Source: Streptomyces sp. NBC_01264 (GTDB taxonomy: Bacteria; Actinomycetota; Actinomycetes; Streptomycetales; Streptomycetaceae). Taken from it: 64,000 nt of DNA. A program made the translations under genes and the position numbers. A model generated the notes under the pieces. That model was not told the origin of the DNA and did not search any database. It saw only the letters and a program-made list of their open reading frames with translations. Shown piece by piece: positions 9,012 through 17,002 of the stretch (its first letter is position 1; every line of letters starts with the position of its first letter). Location: the NCBI RefSeq assembly GCF_026340675.1, contig NZ_JAPEOX010000003.1:186001-250000 (forward strand), read 5' to 3'.

Positions 9012-9938
9012 TCAGGCTGCGGGGGCCTCGATGTAGCTGAGGGCGTTGAAGATCGTGCGGTTCGGGTCGGTGATGGCCCGGCGGCCGTGCATGACCCGGG
9101 TGTTGTCGATGAGGGCGGCGTCGCCGTCCTGCCAGTCGAGGTTCTCCGTGAGCCGGGCGGTCACCGACTCGACCTCGGCCAGCAGTTCCGCGGACAGCTC
9201 GGTGCCGTCGGCGAAGGTGATCTTCGGCTTCTCGTAGTTGAAGGAGGGGCCCAGGATGCTGTTGGCGAAGGAGGGCCGCTCGGCGAAGACGGTGCGGTCT
9301 GCGGCGGGGGTCCGGAAGGAGTAGCGGACCCCGCCGTCCTCCTGGGCCACGATCTTGGTGCCGGGCGTCCGGTCGCCGAGCGCGATGAGCTCCTCGACGT
9401 CGATCTCCGCCGCCGGCGTGGTCCCGCCGAGCAGGTGGTGGGCCATGGCCCGCCACTGCGCCTCGGCGACGTACCGGCTGTAGACGATGTCCTGCGCGGC
9501 GAAGGCCTCGCGCGCGGCGGGGCTGAAGGCGTCCCAGACGCGGTAGCCGTCGCAGACGGTGGTCTGGGAGCCGGAGGACGCGGCCTTCTGGCAGAAGAAC
9601 CAGGCCAGGTGGGAGCGGAAGGGGCTGTTGCCGTTCTCGGTGTGCAGACCGACCTCGTCGAAGCCGGCGTCCACCTTCTGCGCGACCTCGGAGTAGAAGT
9701 CGCGGGCCGGGTCGATGGTGGTGGAGGTGGACGTGGACTGCACCAGCGCGGTGAAGCCGGCCATGTCGGAGCCGGTGAACCCGCGGAGCAGCAGGAAGCC
9801 CGCCCGGGCCAGCAGGTCGCGCAGGACCTTCGGGCCTATGTCCGCGAGGCTTCCGCCCTCGACGGGCTCCACGAGCAGTCCGGTGCCGGTGCCGTAGGGG
9901 GTGGTTCTGACAGCGGTCGTGGTGACAGCGGAGGTCAT
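9012..9938 (-). CDS. Fe(II)/2-oxoglutarate-dependent dioxygenase, TauD/TfdA family
   Basis: This 308-residue enzyme has the complete facial triad: His99 and Glu101 in LHTENG and His284 in RVMHGRR. The arginine that binds 2-oxoglutarate fits Arg294. Expected chemistry is hydroxylation, desaturation or related oxidation using O2 and 2-oxoglutarate. Its ATG overlaps the stop of the upstream ligase gene (ATGA), so the two are translationally coupled. Together with the ligase, the thermostable-hemolysin-like protein and the FAD oxidoreductase it forms a tight four-gene unit, which suggests action on the ligase product. The substrate is not deducible. Confidence 0.88.
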   Translation of the reverse strand: MTSAVTTTAVRTTPYGTGTGLLVEPVEGGSLADIGPKVLRDLLARAGFLLLRGFTGSDMAGFTALVQSTSTSTTIDPARDFYSEVAQKVDAGFDEVGLHTENGNSPFRSHLAWFFCQKAASSGSQTTVCDGYRVWDAFSPAAREAFAAQDIVYSRYVAEAQWRAMAHHLLGGTTPAAEIDVEELIALGDRTPGTKIVAQEDGGVRYSFRTPAADRTVFAERPSFANSILGPSFNYEKPKITFADGTELSAELLAEVESVTARLTENLDWQDGDAALIDNTRVMHGRRAITDPNRTIFNALSYIEAPAA

Positions 9939-11605
9939 GCGTGCTCCAGGTTCTTCTCGGTGTGGTCCGGTGCGGTGTCATCCGGTGCGGTGTCATCCGG
10001 TGCGGTGTGGTCTTGCAGTACGTGGGCCCGTACGACGTCGCGCCGCGGGCGGCCGGTGACGGTGAAGCAGGTGGCGTACCGGGGGTCGTCCTCGGGCATC
10101 AGGTGGATGACCGCGGCGCGTTCGATGCCGGAGAGCCGCTCGCGGCCGAACTCCTCGATCCGTCGCCGTGCGGTGGCGGGGTTCAGGCCCGCGTCGACGA
10201 CGAAGAGGCCGTGGACCTGTTCGAGCCCGTCGGCGACGACCGCTGCCTCGCGGATGAAGCCGAGCTCCCGGTAGCGGGCCTCGACCCACTCCGGGGAGAC
10301 GTTGCGTCCGCTCGCGGTGATCACCATGCTCTTCTTGCGGCCGGTGATCCGCAGGTAGCCGTCCTCGTCGATCTCGGCGAGGTCGCCGGTGTGCAGCCGC
10401 CCCTGTTCGTCCACGACGACGCTGGAGGGGTCCTCCCGGGTGTACCCGGCGAAGAGCGAGGTGCTGTGGATCAGCAGCTCGCCGTCCTCGGCCAGTTCGG
10501 CCTTCACGTGGTCCAGCGGGCGTCCCACGGTGCCGAAGCGGACCTCGCCGGGGAAGTTCCAGGAGACCACCGAGGAGTTCTCGCTGAGCCCGTAGCCCTC
10601 GTGGACGGTGAGTCCGTACGCGTCCAGGCGTTGCAGGACCTCCGCGGGCACGGGGGCTCCGCCGCAGGCGATGAAGACCGGGCCGTCGTGGCCGAAGATC
10701 CGCTGGTGCCGCTCCCGCACGCTCTCCCCCGGCTGCTCGTCGCACAGCGCGAGGAACAGGGCGGCGACCGTGGGCGGTACGACCAGGGCGGTGGGCCGGG
10801 CCTGGCGCAGCAGGGTGAGCATCCGGGGGCCGGCGTCGGCGGCGGTGCCGACCAGCGCGGTGCCGGGCGGCAGGAAGGAGACCGACCCGCCCGCCAGGAA
10901 GGGCATGTAGAGCCCGGCGACCTGCTCGATGAGCAGGCTCAGCGGCACGATCGAGAGGTAGCTCTCGAAGAGGGCCGGCTTCGCCCGCGCCCGCAGCGAG
11001 GTCAGCAGTTCGTCCAGGCCGTGCCGGCGGATCCGTACCCCCTTGGGGGCGGAGGTGGTGCCGGAGGTGTGGATGACCTTGACGACCGCGTCCTGCTCGG
11101 GGACTTCGGGGAGCGGTCCCCCGGCGGGCGGCCCGGCCAGCAGGGCCGGCAGGTCGACGGGGGTCACGGAGCAGCCGGCCGGCAGGACGGCCGCCCGGGT
11201 GTCCGCCGTCCAGCGCTCCAAGGCGCGGGCGCCGCTGTCGTCGACGAGGCAGAGGTCGGCGGTCTCCAGGAGGGAGGCCGCCTGCTCGGCGGTGAAGGCG
11301 GTGGGGACCGGGATCTCCACGGCTCCGCCGAACAGCAGGGCGAGGTCGGCGACGACCCACTCGGGTGAGTTCTCGGCGAGCAGTCCCACCCGGGCGGGGC
11401 GGCCGTGCTCCGCGGCCCACTGTTCGAGCCGGCCGGCCCAGACGAGGGCCGCGCCGATGATCTGGCGGTAGCTCCAGGCCGCTGCGGCCTGGGCGACGGC
11501 GCCGTCCGCGGCGGCAGGGGCGAGCACGCGCACCATCACGGCGTCGCTGTCGGCCTGTTCCAGCAGTCCCCCGGCGAGGGACACCCGGGGGGTGTCATGC
11601 GGCAC
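9935..11605 (-). CDS. AMP-dependent acyl-CoA synthetase / ligase (ANL superfamily)
   Basis: The 556-residue enzyme starts at GTG 11605, overlapping the preceding gene by 11 bases. It shows the ATP-binding loop HTSGTTSAPKGV, the GYGLSENSSV motif and the HTGDLAEIDEDGYLRITGRKK hinge region. The catalytic C-terminal Lys is probably replaced or shifted, since the end reads TGRPRRD rather than the usual GKxxR. It should activate a carboxylic acid as the adenylate and pass it to CoA or a carrier protein. The last 25 residues are Asp/Thr-rich imperfect repeats (APDDTAPDD). It is coupled to the TauD dioxygenase. Confidence 0.85.
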   Translation of the reverse strand: MPHDTPRVSLAGGLLEQADSDAVMVRVLAPAAADGAVAQAAAAWSYRQIIGAALVWAGRLEQWAAEHGRPARVGLLAENSPEWVVADLALLFGGAVEIPVPTAFTAEQAASLLETADLCLVDDSGARALERWTADTRAAVLPAGCSVTPVDLPALLAGPPAGGPLPEVPEQDAVVKVIHTSGTTSAPKGVRIRRHGLDELLTSLRARAKPALFESYLSIVPLSLLIEQVAGLYMPFLAGGSVSFLPPGTALVGTAADAGPRMLTLLRQARPTALVVPPTVAALFLALCDEQPGESVRERHQRIFGHDGPVFIACGGAPVPAEVLQRLDAYGLTVHEGYGLSENSSVVSWNFPGEVRFGTVGRPLDHVKAELAEDGELLIHSTSLFAGYTREDPSSVVVDEQGRLHTGDLAEIDEDGYLRITGRKKSMVITASGRNVSPEWVEARYRELGFIREAAVVADGLEQVHGLFVVDAGLNPATARRRIEEFGRERLSGIERAAVIHLMPEDDPRYATCFTVTGRPRRDVVRAHVLQDHTAPDDTAPDDTAPDHTEKNLEHA

Positions 11606-12248
11606 GGGTCAGCACCTTCGCCTCCGGGCGGTTGCTGACGAACCGCATGTCGATCTTCTCGAAGCAGTAGCGGCCGATGGCGGCGAGCAGCAGCGTGCTC
11701 TGCTCGGCGGCTATGGCGTAGCCGACCATCGGCTGGGTCTCGTAGTACGAGCCCCAGGTGGCGGCCTCCTCGGTGGAGAGCCGGTCGGGCGAGGCGTCGG
11801 CGAGGGGGTGGAAGACCACGCCGAGGCGCTGCATCAGGGCGGCGAGCCGGTGGGTCATCGTCATCACCGCGTAGGGCCGGCCCAGGCAGGCCATGACCAG
11901 CGGGATGGACTTGATGATCTCGGCGCCCGCGGTCGCCCGGACCGAGGAGATGTTGCCGACCTGCATGACCTGGGAGCGCTTGACCGGCGCGTCGACGTCG
12001 GCGCTGATGACCTCCTCGACGGGGGCGTCGAGGTAGCTCTCCAGCAGGAAGTCGGCCCCCTCGGCGTAGGTGATGCCCGCGCAGGCGAGGGCTTCCTCGG
12101 TTCCGTCGTCGTTGTCCTCGAAGAAGGCGAGGAAGCTGTCCGGGTCCGGAGCGATGCTGGCCTTGTACTGCTTGGCGAACACCTTCTGGGCCAGGTCTGC
12201 GGCGACCAGCCAGTCGGGAGTGCCGCGCTCGGAAAGCGTGATTCTCAT
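11595..12248 (-). CDS. Thermostable-hemolysin family protein
   Basis: The 217-residue product starts at ATG 12248 after AAGGGG. It resembles the T_hemolysin family, which is acetyltransferase-like in fold: an N-terminal VFAKQYKASIAPDPDSFLAFFE segment, then VMQVGNISSVRATAGAE, then a C-terminal region ending FVSNRPEAKVL. Despite the name, members next to acyl ligases are not established toxins, and their biochemical role is unclear. Here it lies between an FAD oxidoreductase and an acyl ligase, overlapping the latter, so a role in handling an activated acyl group is plausible. No signal peptide or membrane helix is visible. Confidence 0.7.
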   Translation of the reverse strand: MRITLSERGTPDWLVAADLAQKVFAKQYKASIAPDPDSFLAFFEDNDDGTEEALACAGITYAEGADFLLESYLDAPVEEVISADVDAPVKRSQVMQVGNISSVRATAGAEIIKSIPLVMACLGRPYAVMTMTHRLAALMQRLGVVFHPLADASPDRLSTEEAATWGSYYETQPMVGYAIAAEQSTLLLAAIGRYCFEKIDMRFVSNRPEAKVLTRAA

Positions 12249-12296
12249 GTGCCGCCCCTTTTTGGAGGGTGGAGTGGGAAGAGAGGAACGGGGCCG

Positions 12297-13487
12297 TCAG
12301 CGCAGGCCGGCGACGGCGGTGCGCCGTGTCACGGGCTGGGCGGCGACGGCGAGTCCGGCGGCGTGCACGGCGCTGTTGATCGAGGTCTCGGCGAGGATGC
12401 CTGGGGCGGCGACGGCGTCGCCGATCAGGTAGACCCCGTCCCCGCGGTCGACGGCGGGGCGGTCGCGCCAGCTCAGGCCGGGCAGGTCGAGGGCTCCGGT
12501 GCGGCCGCGGGAGACTCCGTCGCGGCGCCACAGGATGCGCTCGCGCCAGCCCGGGGTCGTCAGGTCGAAGAGCTTCTCCAGCCGGGCCAGTGCCTCGTTC
12601 TTGGACTCGCCGGGCCGCAGCGGCATGGCTCCCTGGAAGAGGGCCTCGCCCTTCGGGGCGAGCGAGGGGTCGTGGTCGGAGTACTGGGAGGTGAAGCCGC
12701 CCTCGTCCATGTCGAAGGAGACGTTTCCGTCCTTCTTGGAGCGGGTCACGGCCATGTCCAGCAGCGCGGAGGTGCCGCTGGGCCAGTCCAGCGAGCTGTC
12801 GCCGAGCAGGCTGCGGGCCGAGGCCAGGGAGGTGGCGACGATCACCGGTCCGTCGGTGGGCAGTTCGGTGAGCCGCGACCCGGTCTCGATGACCACGCCG
12901 TGCCGCTTGGCCACCCGCTCCATGCGCTCGATGACGGTGCCCCAGCCTCCGATGAAGTACCGGCTGGGCAGCGGGAACCGGGGGGTGCCCACGCGCAGCA
13001 ACCGCTCCCAGACGAAGGCCGCGGACAGCCGGCCCGGGTCCCCGTCGAAGAGGATGGGGCCGAGGAAGCCGAGGGCCTCGTTGACGGTCTGCTGCTCGAA
13101 GCGCTCGCTCGCCCAGTCCTGGAAGGAGCGGTCGACGGGGACCTCGATATCCCGGTGGAGCCAGCACATCTTCATGTAGCCGCTCGGCAGGGTCATCCGG
13201 AGCTTGCCCTGGTGGCGGAAGCGCATCCGGGTCCACTCGTGGAACGACAGCCGTACGTAGCGGCCGGCCAGGCCGCGCTGGGTCAGCCAGTGCCAGACCG
13301 GTCCGTTGTCCATGATGGTGTGCGGGCCGTCGTTGGTGACGTAGGGCGCCGAGGCCGACCGGGCGCGCCCGCCGAGGTGCGAGTGGGCCTCGTGGACGGT
13401 GACGCGGGCGCCCTGCTCCGCGGCGGAGATCGCCGCGGCCAGGCCGGCCAGGCCTCCGCCGATGATCGTGATGTTCGCCATGGTCAT
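12297..13487 (-). CDS. FAD-dependent oxidoreductase, amine-oxidase/phytoene-desaturase-like
   Basis: The 396-residue flavoprotein opens with the dinucleotide-binding loop IIGGGLAGLAAA and the acidic end of its second strand (VHEAHSHLGGRAR, a typical GG-doublet motif). It closes with the FAD-contacting GDGVYLIGDAVAAPG. This is the layout of NAD(P)-independent desaturases, isomerases and amine oxidases. It probably oxidises or isomerises the polyketide or a ligase-bound intermediate. Start may be ATG 13487 or ATG 13481; neither has a strong ribosome-binding site. It precedes the thermostable-hemolysin-like gene by 48 bases and is likely in the same operon. Confidence 0.82.
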   Translation of the reverse strand: MTMANITIIGGGLAGLAAAISAAEQGARVTVHEAHSHLGGRARSASAPYVTNDGPHTIMDNGPVWHWLTQRGLAGRYVRLSFHEWTRMRFRHQGKLRMTLPSGYMKMCWLHRDIEVPVDRSFQDWASERFEQQTVNEALGFLGPILFDGDPGRLSAAFVWERLLRVGTPRFPLPSRYFIGGWGTVIERMERVAKRHGVVIETGSRLTELPTDGPVIVATSLASARSLLGDSSLDWPSGTSALLDMAVTRSKKDGNVSFDMDEGGFTSQYSDHDPSLAPKGEALFQGAMPLRPGESKNEALARLEKLFDLTTPGWRERILWRRDGVSRGRTGALDLPGLSWRDRPAVDRGDGVYLIGDAVAAPGILAETSINSAVHAAGLAVAAQPVTRRTAVAGLR

Positions 13488-13515
13488 TCACTCACTCACG
13501 TTGGGATGGACGGTT

Positions 13516-14514
13516 TCAGCCGTCGAGGGTGGCCATGGCGCCGGCGGGGTAGCGGTCGCCCACCGTGCTGCCGTGGGGGGCGATCCGGTCGAGGGCGGCG
13601 AGGTCGTCGGCGCTGAGGGCGACGGCACTGGCGGCGGCGTTCTCCTCCAGGTACTTCACCCGCTTGGTGCCCGGGATGGCGACGACGTCGTCGCCCTGGG
13701 CCAGGACCCAGGCCAGTGCGAGCTGTCCGGTGGTGATCCCCTTGGTCGCTGCCAGGGCCTCGAGCTGCTCGACGACGTGCAGGTTGGCGTCGAGGTTGTC
13801 CTTCTGGAAGCGGGGAGCCACCCGGCGGAAGTCGTGCGCGGCCAGGTTGTCGAGGTTGCGGATGGCTCCGGTCAGCAGGCCCCGGCCGAGCGGGCTGTAG
13901 CCGACGAAGCCGATGCCGAGCTCGCGGACCGTCGCCAGGACGCCGTTGACCTCGACGTCGCGGGTGGACAGGGAGTACTCCGTCTGCACGGCGGTGAGCG
14001 GATGGACGGCGTGGGCGCGGCGGATGGTCGGGGCGGCCGCCTCGGAGATGCCGAGGTGGCGGACCTTGCCGGCGGCCACCAGCTCGGCCAGGGCTCCGAA
14101 GGTCTCCTCGACCGGTACGTCGGGGTCGACCCGGTGCAGGTAGTAGAGGTCGATCCGGTCGGTGCCGAGGCGACGCAGGCTGCCCTCGACGGCGGCGCGG
14201 ACGTACTCCGGGCGGCCGTTCTGCTTGCCGGTGATCTGTCCGTCCGGGCTGACCTCGTTGCCGACCTTGGAGGCGACGACGACCTGGTCGCGCCGCCCCG
14301 CGATGGCCTTGGCGACGAACTCCTCGTTGGTGTGCGGACCGTAGAAGTCCGAGGTGTCGAGGAGGTTCACGCCGAGTTCGAAGGCCCGGTGGGCCGTACG
14401 CAGGGCCTCCTGGTCGTCGGCCGGGCCGTAGGCGAAGGTCATGCCCATGCATCCGAGACCCTGCTCGGAGACCACCAGGCCCTGGCTGCCGAGCTTTCGT
14501 TGCCGCATCATCAT
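13516..14514 (-). CDS. Aldo/keto reductase
   Basis: The 332-residue protein matches the AKR barrel: start [24 protein letters not shown], the catalytic Asp/Tyr region [15 protein letters not shown], the Lys in VVASKVGNE and the cofactor segment [16 protein letters not shown]. It would reduce a ketone or aldehyde with NADPH. Three consecutive Met codons make the exact start uncertain; GGAAGG precedes the first. It heads the distal tailoring operon, and a conserved motif shared with the monooxygenase promoter lies 12 bases upstream. The IS110-type element just beyond separates it from the PKS core. Confidence 0.88.
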   Translation of the reverse strand: MMMRQRKLGSQGLVVSEQGLGCMGMTFAYGPADDQEALRTAHRAFELGVNLLDTSDFYGPHTNEEFVAKAIAGRRDQVVVASKVGNEVSPDGQITGKQNGRPEYVRAAVEGSLRRLGTDRIDLYYLHRVDPDVPVEETFGALAELVAAGKVRHLGISEAAAPTIRRAHAVHPLTAVQTEYSLSTRDVEVNGVLATVRELGIGFVGYSPLGRGLLTGAIRNLDNLAAHDFRRVAPRFQKDNLDANLHVVEQLEALAATKGITTGQLALAWVLAQGDDVVAIPGTKRVKYLEENAAASAVALSADDLAALDRIAPHGSTVGDRYPAGAMATLDG

Positions 14515-14526
14515 GCGCCTTCCGCG

Positions 14527-14554
14527 GTAGTTATCGACGCTAGGAATACTAGCA
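14527..14554 (-). promoter_or_regulatory. Shared promoter/operator motif, copy 1
   Basis: This 28-base element matches the one at 27865-27892 at 23 of 28 positions in the same orientation. It contains the conserved cores GGTAGTT and ACGCTAG. On the coding (minus) strand TAGCGT could serve as a -10 hexamer. Its presence before both minus-strand transcription units suggests common regulation. I counted the match by eye. Confidence 0.5.
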
Positions 14555-14624
14555 GAGCTAGACTAGAGAACTGCCGGAGCCGCCCTCGAGGCCTGGGCCG
14601 GGAGGGCGGCAACCCGTCGTATCG

Positions 14625-16044
14625 CTGTGGTCAGACATCCCATGCCGTTTCATGTCAAGAGGGATAGAGCTGGGCGTGGTGTGACCAGGCGGTTGCTTCG
14701 TCGTAGTGGGTGCGGGTTTTGAGGCATCCGTGGAGGATGCCGACGAGGCGGTTTCCGACCTGGCGGAGGGCAGGGTTGTAGCCGGCGTCGCGGGCGCGCT
14801 GCTTGTCGTAGTAGCGGCGGGCGCCGGGTGAGGTGTTCAGCGCGGAGAACGCCTGGAGTTGCAGGGCCGAGGCGAGGCGGTTGTTGCGGACGTAGCGGGC
14901 CTGGACGGTGTGGCTCTTGCCGGAGGCCCGGGTGATAGGGCTGGTCCCGGCGTAGTTCTTGCGGGCCTTCGCGTTGTCGTAGCGGGTGGGGTCGTCCCCG
15001 AACTCGGCGAGCACCCGGGCGCCGGTGATCTCCGCGATGCCGGGCATCGAGAGGTAGATCTCAGCGTCCGGGTGCTCAAGAAAATGTGCCTTCACCTGCC
15101 TTTCGAGCTCGGCTATCTGCTCGTTCAGACTGATCAGCAGGCGCGCGTGGGCTGTCGCGGCGGCCGCGTAGGCGGCGGTCACCGGTTCGGGCAGACCGAG
15201 GTGTTCTTCTCGCAGCGCGGTCTGGATCGTGGCGGCTTTCTGGGGCCGGTTGTGCCGGCGGTGGCGGGTCAGGACCGCGGTGATCTGGGGGCGCGTCAGC
15301 TTCGCCGCGGTGGCGGGCGTGGGCGCCTTGATCAGCAGCTCCAGTGCGTCCGTGCTGGTCAGCGCCAAGTCGGCGTAGGCGTCCAGGGCCGCGGGGAAGT
15401 ACTCGCGCAGCGTATTGCGCAGCCGCTGGAAGGTGCGGGTGCGTTCCCAGATCAGTGTCTGGTGGGCACGGGCGACGACCTTCACGGCCTGGGCCTGCTC
15501 GCTGTCTCCAGCGACGGGCCGCAACTGGTCACGGTCGATACGGACCATGTCTGCCAGCGCGTGCGCATCGCCTTTATCGCTCTTGGCGCCGGAGGTTCCG
15601 TAGCGTTCCTTGAACCGGTTGACCTGCCTCGGGTTGATCGCGAACACCTGGTAGCCGGAGGCGATCAGGGCCTGCACCCACGGGCCGCGATCGGTCTCGA
15701 TCCCCACCACCACCTCGGCGGAGTCCACATCCGCGCCACCGTACTTCGCGATGAGCGCGTGCAGTTTCGCGATGCCCTCCACCCCCTCGGGCAGGGTCGC
15801 GACGGCCAGCTTGCGGCCCGTCCCGTCCTGGACCTCGACATCGTGATGGTCTTCGGCCCAGTCGTCACCGATCAGCAGCAACAGTTCTCTCCCGCTCGTA
15901 TCCGTTCGTTCAGTTGCACAGCAGCCTGCGGAAGGCACGGCACGCGGCCTAATGGATCCAGTGCTCACGCCCGTGGGCGGGCACGCCATCCCATCAGCGG
16001 TCATGGCCTCCCGGCCGACCAGCAGGGGCACGGTCTGACCACAG
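14625..16044 (-). mobile_element. IS110-family element, IS1111-type, with 12-bp inverted repeats
   Basis: A single transposase gene is bracketed by a perfect 12-bp inverted repeat: CTGTGGTCAGAC at 14625-14636 and GTCTGACCACAG at 16033-16044. Subterminal repeats of about this size are characteristic of the IS1111 branch of IS110. True ends may lie a few bases outside. The element sits between the aldo-keto reductase and the SnoaL-fusion gene, dividing the first polyketide cluster. No target duplication is evident, as is usual for this family. Confidence 0.75.
14655..15881 (-). CDS. IS110-family (DEDD) transposase
   Basis: The transposase is about 408 residues, the usual size for the family. 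It shows the N-terminal DEDD domain (LLIGDDWAEDHHDVEV, then VVGIETDRGPW, then the KSDKGDAHALADMVR acidic pair) and the C-terminal IS116/IS110 domain (MPGIAEITGARVLAEFGD and RNNRLASALQ). I choose TTG 15881, preceded by GGGAGAG; reading further upstream adds 60 residues with no family similarity. It appears intact. It lies inside the inverted repeats of the element and has no role in the metabolite pathway. Confidence 0.88.
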   Translation of the reverse strand: MLLIGDDWAEDHHDVEVQDGTGRKLAVATLPEGVEGIAKLHALIAKYGGADVDSAEVVVGIETDRGPWVQALIASGYQVFAINPRQVNRFKERYGTSGAKSDKGDAHALADMVRIDRDQLRPVAGDSEQAQAVKVVARAHQTLIWERTRTFQRLRNTLREYFPAALDAYADLALTSTDALELLIKAPTPATAAKLTRPQITAVLTRHRRHNRPQKAATIQTALREEHLGLPEPVTAAYAAAATAHARLLISLNEQIAELERQVKAHFLEHPDAEIYLSMPGIAEITGARVLAEFGDDPTRYDNAKARKNYAGTSPITRASGKSHTVQARYVRNNRLASALQLQAFSALNTSPGARRYYDKQRARDAGYNPALRQVGNRLVGILHGCLKTRTHYDEATAWSHHAQLYPS

Positions 16045-16123
16045 AACTCGAACGGCTCCGGCATCGGAAGTGCTCACCTGCTGGCGGCTACAACATCAAG
16101 TCTCTACGACCCGATACGTCCCA

Positions 16124-16993
16124 TTAGGCGGCGGAGGCCAGTTCGCTCGTGACGGAGGACCAGGTGTGCTCCTGCTCCGCCGCGTTCCCCGCGGCGAACT
16201 GCGCCCAGGGGTCGGCGCCGACCGCCTCGGCCGCGGCCCCGCGCAGCCACACGTCGAAGGCGGCGCCGGACTGCGACAGCCGCTTCGCGGCCCCCGCCGG
16301 GTCACGCGCCTCCACCCGGTGCACCAGTACGTCCCGGTCGCCGAGCCGCTGGAGGGCGAAGGACTCCTGGAGGATCCCGGCCCTGCGCCGCGAGGCCTCG
16401 TACTCCCTCAGGCGCGGCCCGGAGAACTCCGCCTGTACGTCCTTCCAGCGCGCGGCGCCGCCCTCGGGCAGCGGCAGCAGCACGGTGGCCGGCTCGACGC
16501 TCCGGCGCGCCGCGGCGCGGGCGGCGGTGCGCGAGGAGGGCGCCAGGCGCCGCATGCCGAGCACGGAGAGCATGTTGGACTCGACGCCGATGCCCCAGCG
16601 CTCGGCGATCAGGCCGTCGTCCAGCAGCCGCCAGACCACCACGCCCTGGAACTCGATGTAGTGCCCGGTGGGCGGCATGCCGAGGAACTCGCCCCGGTGC
16701 GTGCCGCGCCAGGTGTTGTGGATGACGACGTGGTCGCCGTGGGCGCTCATGTCCTCGATGGTCACGTGCAGGTCGGGGAAGCCCTCGCGCAGGCCGGCGA
16801 TGGTGTACTTGACGCCCTCCAGCCCCTCGGGCGCGCCCGGCAGCGGCTGGTGGTCGATCATGTCGGGGCTGTAGATCTCCTCCACGATGGAGAAGTCGCC
16901 CCGGTTCACGAAGGTGTCGAAGACCGCGCGGATGGTCTTCTTGTTGCGCTCCTCCACGCTCACCGCGCTGGGCACCGTCTCTTGTATCGACAC
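16124..16993 (-). CDS. SnoaL-like protein with an extra C-terminal domain
   Basis: The 289-residue protein starts at GTG 16993 after AAGGACGG. Residues about 15-150 form a SnoaL-type ester-cyclase domain (FDTFVNRGDFSIVEEIYSPD, then FPDLHVTIEDM and the WRGTHRGEFLGMPPTG signature). An Ala/Arg linker leads to a second domain of about 110 residues with KDVQAEFSGPRLREYEASRR, which may be a ferredoxin-like alpha/beta barrel; its family is uncertain. A SnoaL domain fused to such a module is uncommon. It is the last gene of the PKS-core operon before the IS element. Possible roles are cyclisation or hydration of the PKS product. Confidence 0.72.
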   Translation of the reverse strand: MSIQETVPSAVSVEERNKKTIRAVFDTFVNRGDFSIVEEIYSPDMIDHQPLPGAPEGLEGVKYTIAGLREGFPDLHVTIEDMSAHGDHVVIHNTWRGTHRGEFLGMPPTGHYIEFQGVVVWRLLDDGLIAERWGIGVESNMLSVLGMRRLAPSSRTAARAAARRSVEPATVLLPLPEGGAARWKDVQAEFSGPRLREYEASRRRAGILQESFALQRLGDRDVLVHRVEARDPAGAAKRLSQSGAAFDVWLRGAAAEAVGADPWAQFAAGNAAEQEHTWSSVTSELASAA

Positions 16994-17002
16994 GTTCCGT
17001 CC

